NCBI RefSeq assembly: GCF_900215625.1
Contig: NZ_OBEK01000002.1
Location: 356,676 to 420,675 of the forward strand
From: Terribacillus aidingensis
GTDB lineage: Bacteria; Bacillota; Bacilli; Bacillales; Amphibacillaceae
Length of the DNA: 64,000 nt
Direction of reading: 5' to 3'
Under the pieces are notes generated by a model. The model did not search any database. It saw nothing but the letters and a program-made list of their open reading frames with translations, and was not told where the DNA came from. This document shows positions 8,352 through 16,705 of this stretch, one piece after another. A program made the position numbers and the translations under genes. Within the stretch, counting starts at the first letter, position 1; each line of letters begins with the position of its first letter.

Positions 8352-8430
8352 TTTACTTGTCGATAATTTGATGGAAAAAGAACAAATTATATCAAATTTA
8401 TTTGGCGCTTATAGAGAGGAATGATTAGAA

Positions 8431-8538
8431 ATGAGCTACGTTGAAGGGCATAAAATAACAAGCAATAAACAATAGTAGCCAGACTATACTGAAATAACCC
8501 TGATTAAAGAAGCTAAAGCTGTGTACTGCTCTTTTTAA
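8431..8538 (+). pseudogene. Small ORF with two stop codons
   Basis: Ribosome site AGAGAGGA precedes ATG 8431. Translation gives MSYVEGHKITSNKQ, two consecutive TAG codons, then PDYTEITLIKEAKAVYCSF in the same frame. It looks like a short phage gene killed by nonsense codons. The 8350-8700 gap holds nothing else I can support. Confidence 0.3.
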
Positions 8539-8709
8539 CACAAACAATAGCTTAGTAAATGAATGCTGATGGAGTATTTTTGATTAACAATATTGATAAA
8601 AAGTGAATTTTATCGCATAGATCATTAGCATATTTTTTAATACCGTTATGCTAATCCACCTCATTATTTTTACCACGCATACACTATTATTAGGAAAGAG
8701 GTGGAAAAT

Positions 8710-9151
8710 ATGAATAGAGGAAACCCATTTAAGCGGAGAAGGTATTGGAGAGAACAGAAAGACTGTCCATGCCCTGTGGCCCATTGTGAAGCAAGTGAGT
8801 GTGAAGAGCGAAGAGAAGCATTTTCTTCTGGAGGAACTTATATTGCAGACAATCCTAGTATAGGACTTGTTGAATATTATAAGCGAACTGACTAGCTTTT
8901 ATAAATGCAAAATGTGTACAGAGATACCTGGATTTTCACTGGCAACAGTAGATCAGTTAGCCATAGCTGCTGGGGATTTTTTGACTAATGGAGAACCTTT
9001 ATGTCCAATGTTAATTTGGGCGCAACGTAATGGTATGCCTGTACTCGTACGTGTTGATCCATCAAGCTCTAGTCCAATAGTTGAAATTAACGAGAAGATT
9101 TCCCACAAATGTTTAGCTTACAGTGTGTGTTCTAGAGTACTTGTGCCATAG
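8710..9151 (+). pseudogene. Cysteine-rich protein, tandem copy 1, frameshifted
   Basis: Ribosome site AAAGAGGTGG lies before ATG 8710. The first frame (to 8895) starts MNRGNPFKRRRYWREQK and has a CPCPV..C...EC cluster. A +1 shift near 8865-8875 opens the second frame (to 9151) with CKMCTEIPGF, LCPMLIW, NGMPVLV and a C-terminal LAYSVCSRVL. Copy 2 at 9393 carries both halves with the shift elsewhere, which shows that the ancestor was one protein of about 145 residues. The family is not known to me; the NG-P-LV...SP...C pattern faintly recalls spore outer-coat CotY/CotZ proteins, an untested idea. Confidence 0.6.
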
Positions 9152-9392
9152 TCAGCCGTGAATAATCGGCTAACTTAATCCGAGTGAACAAAGTAGAACA
9201 AAATAAGTAAATTAAAAAAGGAAAATATCGCCTTAGTTTTTTGTACCATGAATATATTTCAATAAAGTTGAAGTTAGGCTCTTTCGTTCAAGGGTCTAAC
9301 GGTTAATTAGCACACATTCTTTGATATCATTATGAAGTCAACTTCCATAATGGGAACCACTCATAAATAGTAATGAGGAAAGAGGTGAGAAA

Positions 9393-9829
9393 ATGACTCG
9401 AGGAAATCCCTTTAAACAAAGAAGATATCTGAGAGAACAGAAAGGCTGTCCGTGCCCTGTAACCCCTTGCGAATCACTTGAGTGTGAAGAGCCTCGGGAT
9501 GATTTTGAATCTGAAAATCCACACTTTTGGCAAAATCCTGATCCATTAGGAGTTAACTTAAACTTTTATTTTGTTAATGAGTTGTCAGGATTTGAACCAT
9601 GTACAGAACTTCCTGGGTATGACCGCCCGTGCTTTCAGAGATAATCCAAATTAGTTCATCATTTCAAGTTGATGGTTGCTTCTTATGTCCTATGCTGGTA
9701 TGGATTACGAACAATGGCATCCCAACTCTAGTGTTATTATCTCCTGATAGCAATAGCCCCGTTAGAATATTAGCTACACCTTCCTTAACTTGTCGTGCTT
9801 ATAAAGTATGTGTTCGACCTGTTTTATAA
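9393..9829 (+). pseudogene. Cysteine-rich protein, tandem copy 2, frameshifted
   Basis: The same gene as copy 1: MTRGNPFKQRRYLREQKGC, a CPCPV..C cluster, then NELSGFEPCTELPGYD still in the first frame. The shift occurs later, in GACCGCCCGTGC near 9621-9632, after which the second frame gives FLCPMLVW, NGIPTLV, SPVRI and CRAYKVCVRPVL. Restoring one frame makes the stretch from PGY to LCPM exactly as long as in copy 1 (28 residues). Cysteine positions are kept between copies. Ribosome site GGAAAGAGGTG precedes ATG 9393. Confidence 0.6.
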
Positions 9830-9946
9830 CACGCCAATGCTTACCGGCTTGTCTACATATATATAAGTAAAACTATCTTTTTATTTGTAGGAGGAGCAAG
9901 ACATAGAAGGCAATAGATATAGGAAACTTAAAGGGAAAGTCTTTTC

Positions 9947-10492
9947 TCACAGCGTATTTCTCCCAAGCAATCCTAAATACTCGTGTAGTTTTAAGTCACT
10001 GTCCCCATCATGCCACTCAGATATTCTATAGTAAACATTATCGTTAGTGAGTTTCATACTTACAATCTTTTCTTGATCAATGTAGATTCTAATTGGTATT
10101 CTTACGTCTTTTAATACTTCTAGAATCGTTTACCTTTCCCCAGTCGAACAAATCCACTTCTTTTGCTTGTTCACTATTAATAGATCGTACGCTACCATCT
10201 TCTTTCAGTATCTGGTACGATATTATTGTTTTGAATACATTCTCTTCTCTTAATATGTACGGATATATCTTTCCAGTTTTGTTTTCAACAACATATCCTT
10301 GAAATTCGTTAAACCTAGGATGCTCTTTAAAAATAATTGTTGGATTGCTTTTAGAGCGAAACCAATTTAGTAGCTTATTTTAAGTAAGTACGCTACGATA
10401 GCAAGTACTATAGCTGTAACAAGTCCACCTACAGCACTTACTATAATCTGATCAAGTAAAGTGAGCTTTGTTTTTATTAGATAAGATAGCAT
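9947..10492 (-). pseudogene. Membrane-anchored protein gene with two frameshifts
   Basis: From ATG 10492 leftwards the frame encodes a 42-residue N-terminus with one membrane segment (GGLVTAIVLAIVAYLL). A shift leads to a soluble part containing GYVVENKTGKIYPYILREE and EVDLFDWGKV. A second shift leads to a C-terminus with RIYIDQEKIVSMKL and YYRISEWHDGDSDL, ending at 9947. Joined it would be about 180 residues with a cytoplasmic or surface domain. I do not know the family. It lies opposite to its neighbours. Confidence 0.5.
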
Positions 10493-10519
10493 TATAATTA
10501 TCCCTTCTATAATGGTGTT

Positions 10520-10729
10520 GCTACTAATATAACATTAAGCCTCTCTTCCTTCTTGGTAAAGATAAATTCTGAAAGGAAGGCAGGATTTTTATACCCAAAT
10601 ATCAAAGAATCTTTTCAGCCGTGGACTTATACGATTGAGTTGCCAGGCGCTACTATGACCAATGACACGCTCTGGCATTCCTATGCAATAGATTCAGGAA
10701 AAAAGGTTTTGAACTTTATTAGAGAGTAA
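10520..10729 (+). pseudogene. 3' fragment of a protein gene
   Basis: The frame reads FLYPNIKESFQPWTYTIELP, then WHSYAIDSGKKVLNFIRE, and stops at 10727. It has no start with a ribosome site and its upstream part runs into the divergent remnant, so only a C-terminal piece remains. A perfect terminator follows. Confidence 0.4.
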
Positions 10730-10732
10730 AAA

Positions 10733-10766
10733 AGAGCGACTATTTTAGTCGCTCTAGTTGTTTTTG
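10733..10766 (+). terminator. Rho-independent terminator
   Basis: AGAGCGACTA pairs with TAGTCGCTCT across TTT, followed by AGTTGTTTTT. Confidence 0.8.
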
Positions 10767-10815
10767 TGGTTTTCTGAATTGTTCTTCGAACATATCTCTA
10801 AAACTTTAAGAAGAT

Positions 10816-10845
10816 ATTGACATAAACATATAAGTAAAATAAAAT
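10816..10845 (+). promoter_or_regulatory. SigA-type promoter ending in the 14-bp repeat
   Basis: TTGACA and TAAAAT are 17 bases apart, and the -10 hexamer is the right end of the repeat AAGTAAAATAAAAT (10832-10845). It drives the broken gene at 10875. Confidence 0.55.
10832..10845 (+). repeat. 14-bp phage intergenic repeat, exact copy
   Basis: AAGTAAAATAAAAT, 30 bases before GTG 10875. Confidence 0.65.
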
Positions 10846-10874
10846 AATAATTATATAAAAATAGAGGTGATAGA

Positions 10875-11120
10875 GTGAATTTAGAGGAACTGGATAACAT
10901 CTTAGACATGGAAACCGATATAGAGAAACTTAGAAAAGTGGATAAATCACTACATAGTTAAGCAAGCGATTAAGTTAGAGAAAAAGATAGTCTCAAGACT
11001 GTGAACTGCAGGCAGAATGGATATCACGGATGGGAGATATATGCTTCAGGTTACATAAAAGAATATCAAGGGGCAAGCTTCTTCAAAATTAAACAGATAA
11101 ATAAAAGATTTGTTTTATAA
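10875..11120 (+). pseudogene. Small phage gene with frameshifts
   Basis: GTG 10875 follows the ribosome site AGAGGTGA. The first 28 residues (NLEELDNILDMETDIEKLRK) end at a stop; a second frame gives VKQAIKLEKKIVSRL; a third reads RQNGYHGWEIYASGYIKEYQ to TAA 11118. Joined, it would be a protein of about 80 residues. Family unknown. Confidence 0.4.
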
Positions 11121-11222
11121 GAAAGACGATTGAAATTTTTTAAAAGTATTAATAAGATGACATTGCCTAAAAGATTCAGAGCATCATCATATTAAAGACG
11201 TGATTATGGAGGAGAAAATAAA

Positions 11223-11327
11223 ATGAAAAACCCAAGATGCCACTTAGTTCAAAAAGGTCTTTGTAATGGCAAATTTATAGCTGAAGCAAAAGAGGAGAAA
11301 GAACAGTTCTGTTTATGCAATTGTTAA
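11223..11327 (+). CDS. 34-residue cysteine-rich microprotein
   Basis: A textbook ribosome site (GGAGGAG) lies 7 bases before the ATG. The product begins MKNPRCHLVQKGLCNGK and ends FCLCNC: five cysteines and one histidine in 34 residues. The Cys/His content suggests metal binding or a disulfide-rich peptide; no family is recognised. It stands alone among broken genes, between two copies of the phage repeat. Confidence 0.5.
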   Translation: MKNPRCHLVQKGLCNGKFIAEAKEEKEQFCLCNC

Positions 11328-11408
11328 AGAAATTAAGAAACAAATTAAGGGTGATAAAAGCACAAATATTAAATAAAACAAAATCAACTACCAAAAGGAG
11401 GCTGTTGT

Positions 11409-11714
11409 ATGAAGGATTATCAAAAGCATTATAATGAGTTTTGGAAACAGATTATTGAGGACTCAAACGGCAATGTCAGAATGGATCAACTAATGCGAGA
11501 GCTCTCAGAGTACAGCGACATAATGAAAAATGCTACATATGTTTACTCTAGCCTTACGCCGGTAAGCAAGTTCAACACTGATCCAACATACATAGTAAAT
11601 TACGTTAATGACACCATGATACATAGAGAGATGGCAGCAGATGATCTTGAAGAAATGACAGATGAAAACGGGATGGTATCCTTGGAAGACATACAGCAAT
11701 ATTTGAGTACATAA
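11409..11714 (+). CDS. Phage hypothetical protein, 101 residues
   Basis: Ribosome site AAAGGAGG precedes the ATG. The start FWKQIIEDSNGNVRMDQLMRE and the SKFNTDPTYIVNYV middle match a small protein type common in replication regions of Bacillus phages; I know no function. It is soluble and acidic at the C-terminus. The next repeat copy begins just past its stop codon. Confidence 0.65.
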   Translation: MKDYQKHYNEFWKQIIEDSNGNVRMDQLMRELSEYSDIMKNATYVYSSLTPVSKFNTDPTYIVNYVNDTMIHREMAADDLEEMTDENGMVSLEDIQQYLST

Positions 11715-11715
11715 C

Positions 11716-11729
11716 AAGTAAAATAAAAT
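11716..11729 (+). repeat. 14-bp phage intergenic repeat, exact copy
   Basis: AAGTAAAATAAAAT between the genes at 11409 and 11752; TATAAG follows one base before the end. Confidence 0.65.
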
Positions 11730-11751
11730 ATAAGCAAATGAGGTAATAAGG

Positions 11752-12027
11752 GTGAATAATGTATTATTAGTATTTGTAACAGAAAGTGACCATCAAGCTT
11801 TCTTGGAGGAACGTGACTATAAATTGGATGAATTCCTCTATACTGGATCGATACAGAGGGGTGCTCGGTCAGTAAACATTAAAGGAGTATCAGCTTTTAA
11901 CACAGTTGTTTTTATAAAAGAAAGCAAGCGGCCTATTGATTATCAGTGGTACGGGGAACAGATTGCTCAATTTGTTTCAGATCTAAGAGGATTAAAACTT
12001 ACTAAAGATTCAACCGTTTTCGTTTAA
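11752..12027 (+). CDS. Phage hypothetical protein, 91 residues
   Basis: GTG start. The protein opens with a hydrophobic strand (NNVLLVFVTESD) and alternates strands and helices, ending in FVSDLRGLKLTKDS. It has no membrane segment or known motif. A repeat copy lies 22 bases upstream, so it may have its own promoter. Confidence 0.55.
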   Translation: MNNVLLVFVTESDHQAFLEERDYKLDEFLYTGSIQRGARSVNIKGVSAFNTVVFIKESKRPIDYQWYGEQIAQFVSDLRGLKLTKDSTVFV

Positions 12028-12219
12028 AATTTAAATTTAATAAAGAAATAGGGAGATTTTATAAACATATTTTGCCTATTTATAGTATTGGCTGCGAAGA
12101 GTCATTTTAGAGACAGGGAAGCAGCTTCTTAGTAAAGATCGTTCTTTGGAAGGCGTAGCCCTAAAAGGCAGATTTAATCTATAGGCATGAAACTCGTACT
12201 CTATACTGGTTAAAGGTAA

Positions 12220-12416
12220 TTAATTATCAATATAAGACAGTCTTCATTACAAGAATACATAAGAACACTTTGGAATGCTGCACCATTTCAAGATGGCTCT
12301 CCTGCAGAAATATGGAATTTTTAGAAGCAATCTGAAAAGAAGAAACTCTATGATGTATATAGGCAACATGTAGTAAAGAAACAAAAGGTTTTATCAAGAT
12401 CCTCGACTTCAAGGAG
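12220..12416 (+). pseudogene. Short gene remnant with in-frame stop
   Basis: One frame reads SLQEYIRTLWNAAPFQDGSP, AEIWNF, a TAG, then KQSEKKKLYDVYRQHVVKKQ. Composition looks protein-like on both sides of the stop. There is no start with a ribosome site. The rest of the 12028-12619 gap shows no gene. Confidence 0.3.
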
Positions 12417-12482
12417 TAGTTAGATATCGGAATTTAACTTGTAAGGGACATTATCGAATACTTTCGTTGAAAGTTGAATTGC

Positions 12483-12508
12483 AAAATCCCCATCAAGGGG
12501 ATTTTTTT
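12483..12508 (+). terminator. Rho-independent terminator
   Basis: AAAATCCCC pairs with GGGGATTTT across ATCAA, followed by more T. Confidence 0.7.
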
Positions 12509-12619
12509 ATTTGAATTCACAAAAAAAGGACTTCCCTGTATTGTTAGAAAGCCCTATGATGCATTTCCCTTTAAAAATACCTTGTTTTGATTGAGGCTCC
12601 ATAATAGACTAAGTTTAGA

Positions 12620-13195
12620 TTAAGCACGTTCCTTTTTTTTAATCTCTCTTGTAGCTTTCTGACTCACTATTTTCGATAGAGTGTAATTACTTCGGCTTCC
12701 TTTTACAGTCCTTCTACATGCAGGACATTGACTTTTAAATCGGCCGAAAAATGTTCTCGTTTCAATCATTTCACTCTTACATTCAGTACATAATGGAGAT
12801 GAAGAGACTTCCACTTCAAAATCTCTTCCATTATAATCAGCATACAAATCGTATGACCAGACAAATCCGTGAAAATCAATTTCCCCTGTTCGATCTGGTC
12901 TTCTGGGTGATACGAAGCCATAAAAGCTATATTCATATTGCTTTTTATCCAATCTTTTCTTATTTAACTTAGCAATAGATTTTATTGACCAAGCTAAAAA
13001 TAACAAAAAAAGAATAAATAATAAAATTTGAGTCTGAGTAGATGACAGATTAAAGAAACTAGATAAAGATTCATAATAAAGCGTTTGCTTACCTGTTGCC
13101 TGTTTTTGTATAAGAGAGATTAGATTAAGAATAGTCACACAGGTAGGCAATAGAGTACTAAATATAAATGAGAAGATCTTAATTATAGTTTTCAT
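12620..13195 (-). CDS. Membrane protein with C-terminal zinc ribbon
   Basis: The start chosen is ATG 13195, 6 bases after GGAGG; an upstream extension to 13276 lacks a ribosome site. The 191-residue protein has two membrane segments (about residues 5-28 and 58-80) and a soluble C-terminal half. That half carries CTEC and CPAC pairs spaced like a zinc ribbon, followed by a basic tail (KKKERA). It faces against the surrounding phage genes, as lysogenic-conversion genes often do. Function unknown. Confidence 0.6.
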   Translation of the reverse strand: MKTIIKIFSFIFSTLLPTCVTILNLISLIQKQATGKQTLYYESLSSFFNLSSTQTQILLFILFLLFLAWSIKSIAKLNKKRLDKKQYEYSFYGFVSPRRPDRTGEIDFHGFVWSYDLYADYNGRDFEVEVSSSPLCTECKSEMIETRTFFGRFKSQCPACRRTVKGSRSNYTLSKIVSQKATREIKKKERA

Positions 13196-13503
13196 GAAAA
13201 ACCTCCATAAACATATCCTATTGTCTTTTACATTATATGTACAAATTATAAGAGCGTAAACTAAAGATACCCTCATTCTGTAAGTTTTATAAGCGCAGCT
13301 CAGAAAAATATAGGGTAAAAGATAATACCTCCAAATTTAGAATGACTTCATTAACTTCCTAAGAAGTAATTTTAAAGACAAACAGAGGCTCCATCACTCT
13401 ATTGATAAATCTCTCTCAATAAAAAGTTGATTTTATTCTTAACTTTTGCCCTCAATTAGCCGATATATACCGAGCAATAATATTGAAAGTAGGTACTATT
13501 TAG

Positions 13504-13704
13504 ATGGCGAAGGTTACTTTTTATCGAGATAAAGACACAGGTAAGATGGTGAAGGTTACAAAAACGCAAGGAAACGAAGTCAGAGAAACAGTATCAGAAA
13601 AGCATTACGATAACTGGGAAGGTATGCGAGGATGTGCAGGTTGTCTTGGTTTCTTTTTAGTTTTAGGTTTTCTATTATGGTTTGGGGCTAACATTCTATC
13701 TTAA
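13504..13704 (+). CDS. Small C-terminally anchored membrane protein
   Basis: It is 66 residues: a charged N-terminal half (FYRDKDTGKMVKVTK), a CAGC pair and one membrane segment at the C-terminus (LGFFLVLGFLLWFGANI). No family is recognised. The ribosome site is weak. It is followed by a promoter that carries a repeat copy. Confidence 0.5.
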   Translation: MAKVTFYRDKDTGKMVKVTKTQGNEVRETVSEKHYDNWEGMRGCAGCLGFFLVLGFLLWFGANILS

Positions 13705-13764
13705 CCAAAGCCAGTATGAAATTCATATTGGCAAAAAACAAATAAAAATTAATCATAAAATAAA

Positions 13765-13793
13765 CTTTACAAGTAAAATAAAATTATGTACTA
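13765..13793 (+). promoter_or_regulatory. Promoter with the 14-bp repeat in its spacer
   Basis: TTTACA and TACTAT are 17 bases apart and most of the spacer is the repeat. It precedes the gene at 13828. Confidence 0.45.
13771..13784 (+). repeat. 14-bp phage intergenic repeat, exact copy
   Basis: AAGTAAAATAAAAT, 43 bases before GTG 13828. Confidence 0.65.
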
Positions 13794-13827
13794 TGTAATA
13801 GTAGTGAAGCAAAGGAGGTGAAAAAAA

Positions 13828-14136
13828 GTGATTGAGATCATGAAGTTGAACGACAAGGCTTATACAACATATAAGCAAACAGTAAGAGGTAATCGAACCA
13901 TTACCAAAAGTGAAGCAGCTAAAAAGCTAACGCGAAATGTCATTCTAGCTAGGGAATACTTTCCTGAGCTGATAAAGAAGAACGTTTTAGGAATTACATA
14001 TGTCTATGGAAATCTACATATTAAAGTAAGAGGTAAAACAATTGTAAGCATTGAAAATTACAAAGGCGGTTGTAATCATATAGATATACCAGGAAGTAGA
14101 AGAAGAGAATTATCAATACAACTTGGAATTTGGTAA
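13828..14136 (+). CDS. Basic phage protein, possibly DNA-binding
   Basis: GTG start with ribosome site AAAGGAGGTG. The 102-residue product is strongly basic. A SEAAKKLTRNVILAREYFPEL stretch (split here around residues 30-52) could form a helix-turn-helix, followed by a YGNLHIKVRGKTIV strand pair. It begins the intact early gene block and probably shares a transcript with the SSB-like gene. DNA binding is an inference. Confidence 0.5.
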   Translation: MIEIMKLNDKAYTTYKQTVRGNRTITKSEAAKKLTRNVILAREYFPELIKKNVLGITYVYGNLHIKVRGKTIVSIENYKGGCNHIDIPGSRRRELSIQLGIW

Positions 14137-14172
14137 ATGAAATAAAATTAATAATATCGGAGGAAATAATTG

Positions 14173-15108
14173 ATGAGACAAAACAAAAATGAACTACGTG
14201 AAGCAGAAAATAATGCAGTGATCGAGGGAGTACTCTTGGAAAAACGTTTTGAGGACAAAGGCGAAGGAGACAACCGCGCGTTAACTGGAGAAATTGATAT
14301 TGAAGTAAGAGAGAACGAAGTACATACTGTATCATTTTACACTAAATATAAGAAAAACGATGGATCAGAAAACGGACTAGTTAAAGGTTTAAAAACAGTA
14401 GAAGAAGAGTACAAAACGGTAGCCGAGGTCGGACGAGAAGAAGCTGACAAAGTTAGAGTAGATAACGCAAGTATTCGCCTTAATGAATACTATGGACAAG
14501 ATGGTAGCTTACGTTCATTCCAGCAGATTAGCACAAACTTTGTAAATCGTGTCAAGGCTAATGAAGAATTTATCCCTCGAGCTGAATTCTCAATTGAAGG
14601 TGTTGTTAAAGCAGTAAAAGACGAAATAAGCAGCAACGAGCCAACTGGTCGTAAAGAGTTAGAATTGCTTGTGCCCCTTTATGGCGGACAGATTATTCCA
14701 TTGAAGTTTATTGCTCCTGAGGGAGATGCGGCAGAGTACATTGAAAGTGAATACGAAAAGGGTAGTACAGTAGCTATCCATGGAGACATTGTAAACTACA
14801 AGGAAATAAAAGTAGAAAAGAAACAAGCGGCCTTTGGATCAGACAAAGAGAAAGTCACTCACATTACAAAGCGCGAGAATGTAATTACAGGCGGACAAGA
14901 ACCATATGATGAAGACAATAAAAATGCATATAATCCTCAGCTAATTGCTAAAGCTTTGACTGAACGAGAGGTAGCTTTGGAAGAGAAGAAAAACAAGAAG
15001 AAGGATGGAGACAAAGGCAACAAAGGTAAAAAAGGAGGATTTGGAAGTAAAGCATCAGGCGATAAGAAAAAAGCAGGCGGGCTAAAGGCTGACGATCTAC
15101 CATTCTAA
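14173..15108 (+). CDS. SSB-like single-stranded DNA-binding protein
   Basis: About 311 residues. The body contains beta-rich segments of OB-fold type (VIEGVLLEKRF, GEIDIEVRENEVHTVSFYTK, FSIEGVVKAV, STVAIHGDIVNYKEI). The last 45 residues are a low-complexity Lys/Gly linker ending in the acidic tip DDLPF, which is the classical SSB protein-interaction tail. It is longer than bacterial SSB and may hold two OB domains. It precedes the ATPase, helicase and primase genes, which fits coating of ssDNA at the fork. ATG 14173 was chosen over TTG 14170; both lie close to GGAGG. Confidence 0.65.
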   Translation: MRQNKNELREAENNAVIEGVLLEKRFEDKGEGDNRALTGEIDIEVRENEVHTVSFYTKYKKNDGSENGLVKGLKTVEEEYKTVAEVGREEADKVRVDNASIRLNEYYGQDGSLRSFQQISTNFVNRVKANEEFIPRAEFSIEGVVKAVKDEISSNEPTGRKELELLVPLYGGQIIPLKFIAPEGDAAEYIESEYEKGSTVAIHGDIVNYKEIKVEKKQAAFGSDKEKVTHITKRENVITGGQEPYDEDNKNAYNPQLIAKALTEREVALEEKKNKKKDGDKGNKGKKGGFGSKASGDKKKAGGLKADDLPF

Positions 15109-15163
15109 TAAATAAAAACGGAGGGAACAGCCCTCCTCACTATAAATACATATTAAGAGGAGA

Positions 15164-16159
15164 TTGATTATATACATGGCAACTTTTGATATTATGAATC
15201 CACAAATTTCTACTGTAGCAAAAGGACTTGAAGGAAAGGTTATCACTGTATACGGCGGAAATAACCTTGGTAAAACAAAACAAGCCACACGGATGAAAAA
15301 ACCGCTATACTTCCCTTTTGAAAGAGGATTGAATGCTATTGCAGGAGTTCCTTACTTCCCAATTAATAGCTGGGCTGACTTCAAGAAATACAACAAAGCT
15401 TTAACTAAAGATCCAGCTAAGGTAAAAGAGAAATACAACACCATTATTATTGATGAGGTTGATGCTTTCGCAAAGTATGCAACTCGATATGTAGCAAATC
15501 AGTATGGTGTTGATCGAATAAAGGATGGTAACGAAGGCTTTGGTCTTTGGAAAGAATACGAAACTGAAGTATGGGAAGAGATCAACAAACTAATTGGTGT
15601 CGGATTTACTGTTATCTTTATCGCTCACGCCCAACCTAACAAGGAAGGGAAAATCTTCCCCAAAGGAGATAAGCGAGTGCTTGCACCTGTTATAGACAAT
15701 AGTGATATTGTTGTTTACCTAGAATCTAATGGTGTAGATGAAAATAACCAAGTCATCAAATCTAGCGCTTGGCTAGCAGAAACAGAAAATGCATTTGCTC
15801 GCAGCAGATGGGACTATATTGACACATTTATAGAAGAATATACAGCAGAAAATTTAGAACAAGCTATTATTACAGCAATTGAACGTCAAGAAGAAGAAGA
15901 AGGGTTTGCTGCTGTTTCCTTTGAAGACTTTCAAGAGAGCCAGCAAAGTGAAGACCTTGACTATGATAGCCTTATGGCACAGATCACTGAAATTGGAACA
16001 CAGCTGCACGAGGATGATCGAGCAGAAGAGGTAACTGAAATTGTTGAACGTAACTTGGGTGCTGGTAAGAAAGTGGGACAGGCAACTAAGAAGCAAGTAG
16101 AAGTATTAACTGTTATTCTATCTGAGCTTCAAGAACTTATCGAAGAAGACTCTGAATAA
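15164..16159 (+). CDS. RecA-like phage ATPase (Sak4/AAA_24 type)
   Basis: The protein of about 330 residues has a Walker A motif GGNNLGKTK near residue 31, a Walker B motif TIIIDEVDAF near residue 96 and a sensor-like IFIAHA. This fits the AAA_24 (Sak4) group of small RecA-like ATPases that help phage recombination and replication and often sit beside an SSB gene, as here. The C-terminal 120 residues are acidic and helical. The start is uncertain: AGAGGAG lies one base from TTG 15164 and 13 from ATG 15176. Confidence 0.7.
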   Translation: MIIYMATFDIMNPQISTVAKGLEGKVITVYGGNNLGKTKQATRMKKPLYFPFERGLNAIAGVPYFPINSWADFKKYNKALTKDPAKVKEKYNTIIIDEVDAFAKYATRYVANQYGVDRIKDGNEGFGLWKEYETEVWEEINKLIGVGFTVIFIAHAQPNKEGKIFPKGDKRVLAPVIDNSDIVVYLESNGVDENNQVIKSSAWLAETENAFARSRWDYIDTFIEEYTAENLEQAIITAIERQEEEEGFAAVSFEDFQESQQSEDLDYDSLMAQITEIGTQLHEDDRAEEVTEIVERNLGAGKKVGQATKKQVEVLTVILSELQELIEEDSE

Positions 16160-16177
16160 GTCAATTAAAACTACAAT

Positions 16178-16195
16178 GGGAGTCGAAAGACTTCC
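16178..16195 (+). repeat. GAAA-tetraloop hairpin before zinc-finger gene
   Basis: GGGAGTC pairs with GACTTCC (one G-T pair) across GAAA. A weak T run follows, so it may be an attenuator or an RNA stability element. A similar short hairpin (GGAGGG/CCCTCC) lies at 15120-15136 in the preceding gap. Confidence 0.45.
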
Positions 16196-16219
16196 TTTGT
16201 TTATAACGAGGTGCTTAAG

Positions 16220-16693
16220 GTGGGCAGGCAGGTAAAGTGTCCTTACTGTGAAACAAAACTAGATCAGGAAGATGCTATCTCGCATCAAAAACGCTATTAC
16301 CATCCTAATTGCTTAGAGGCAAAGAAGAACGAGTCTCAAGATTATAAAGACCTCATTGAGTACATCTGTGAGTTACATGGCATATCTAGACCTACAGGCA
16401 TGATGGTTAAACAAATTAAGGAATTCAGAAACGACTATAATTACAAGCTAAAAGGCATTGAATTGGCATTAAGATATTTCTATGAGACAGAGAGCAATCC
16501 AGTTAGGGAAGGGGATGGCATTGGTATTGTTCCCTATATTTACGATAAAGCAAGGGATCATTATGTAACGATCTTAAATGTGGAAGAGAGCGTTGAGAAT
16601 GCTGAACTACCTCAAGAAAAAGTAGTATCTGTGCTGTCACCCAAGCCAAAGAAGATAAAGAGAAGAAATCCAATTAACATAAGCACATTATAA
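16220..16693 (+). CDS. Phage zinc-finger protein in replication cluster
   Basis: GTG 16220 is preferred because GAGGTG ends 6 bases upstream; GTG 16211 overlaps that site. The N-terminus holds CPYC, then H-x-x-x-x-Y-Y-H-P-N-C, a treble-clef-like zinc finger within the first 35 residues. The helical middle reads LIEYICELHGISRPTGMMV, and the C-terminus is basic. Its place just before the helicase suggests a loader, primosome or early regulatory role; that is inference from position. Confidence 0.6.
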   Translation: MGRQVKCPYCETKLDQEDAISHQKRYYHPNCLEAKKNESQDYKDLIEYICELHGISRPTGMMVKQIKEFRNDYNYKLKGIELALRYFYETESNPVREGDGIGIVPYIYDKARDHYVTILNVEESVENAELPQEKVVSVLSPKPKKIKRRNPINISTL

Positions 16694-16705
16694 AGAGGTG
16701 AAAAA

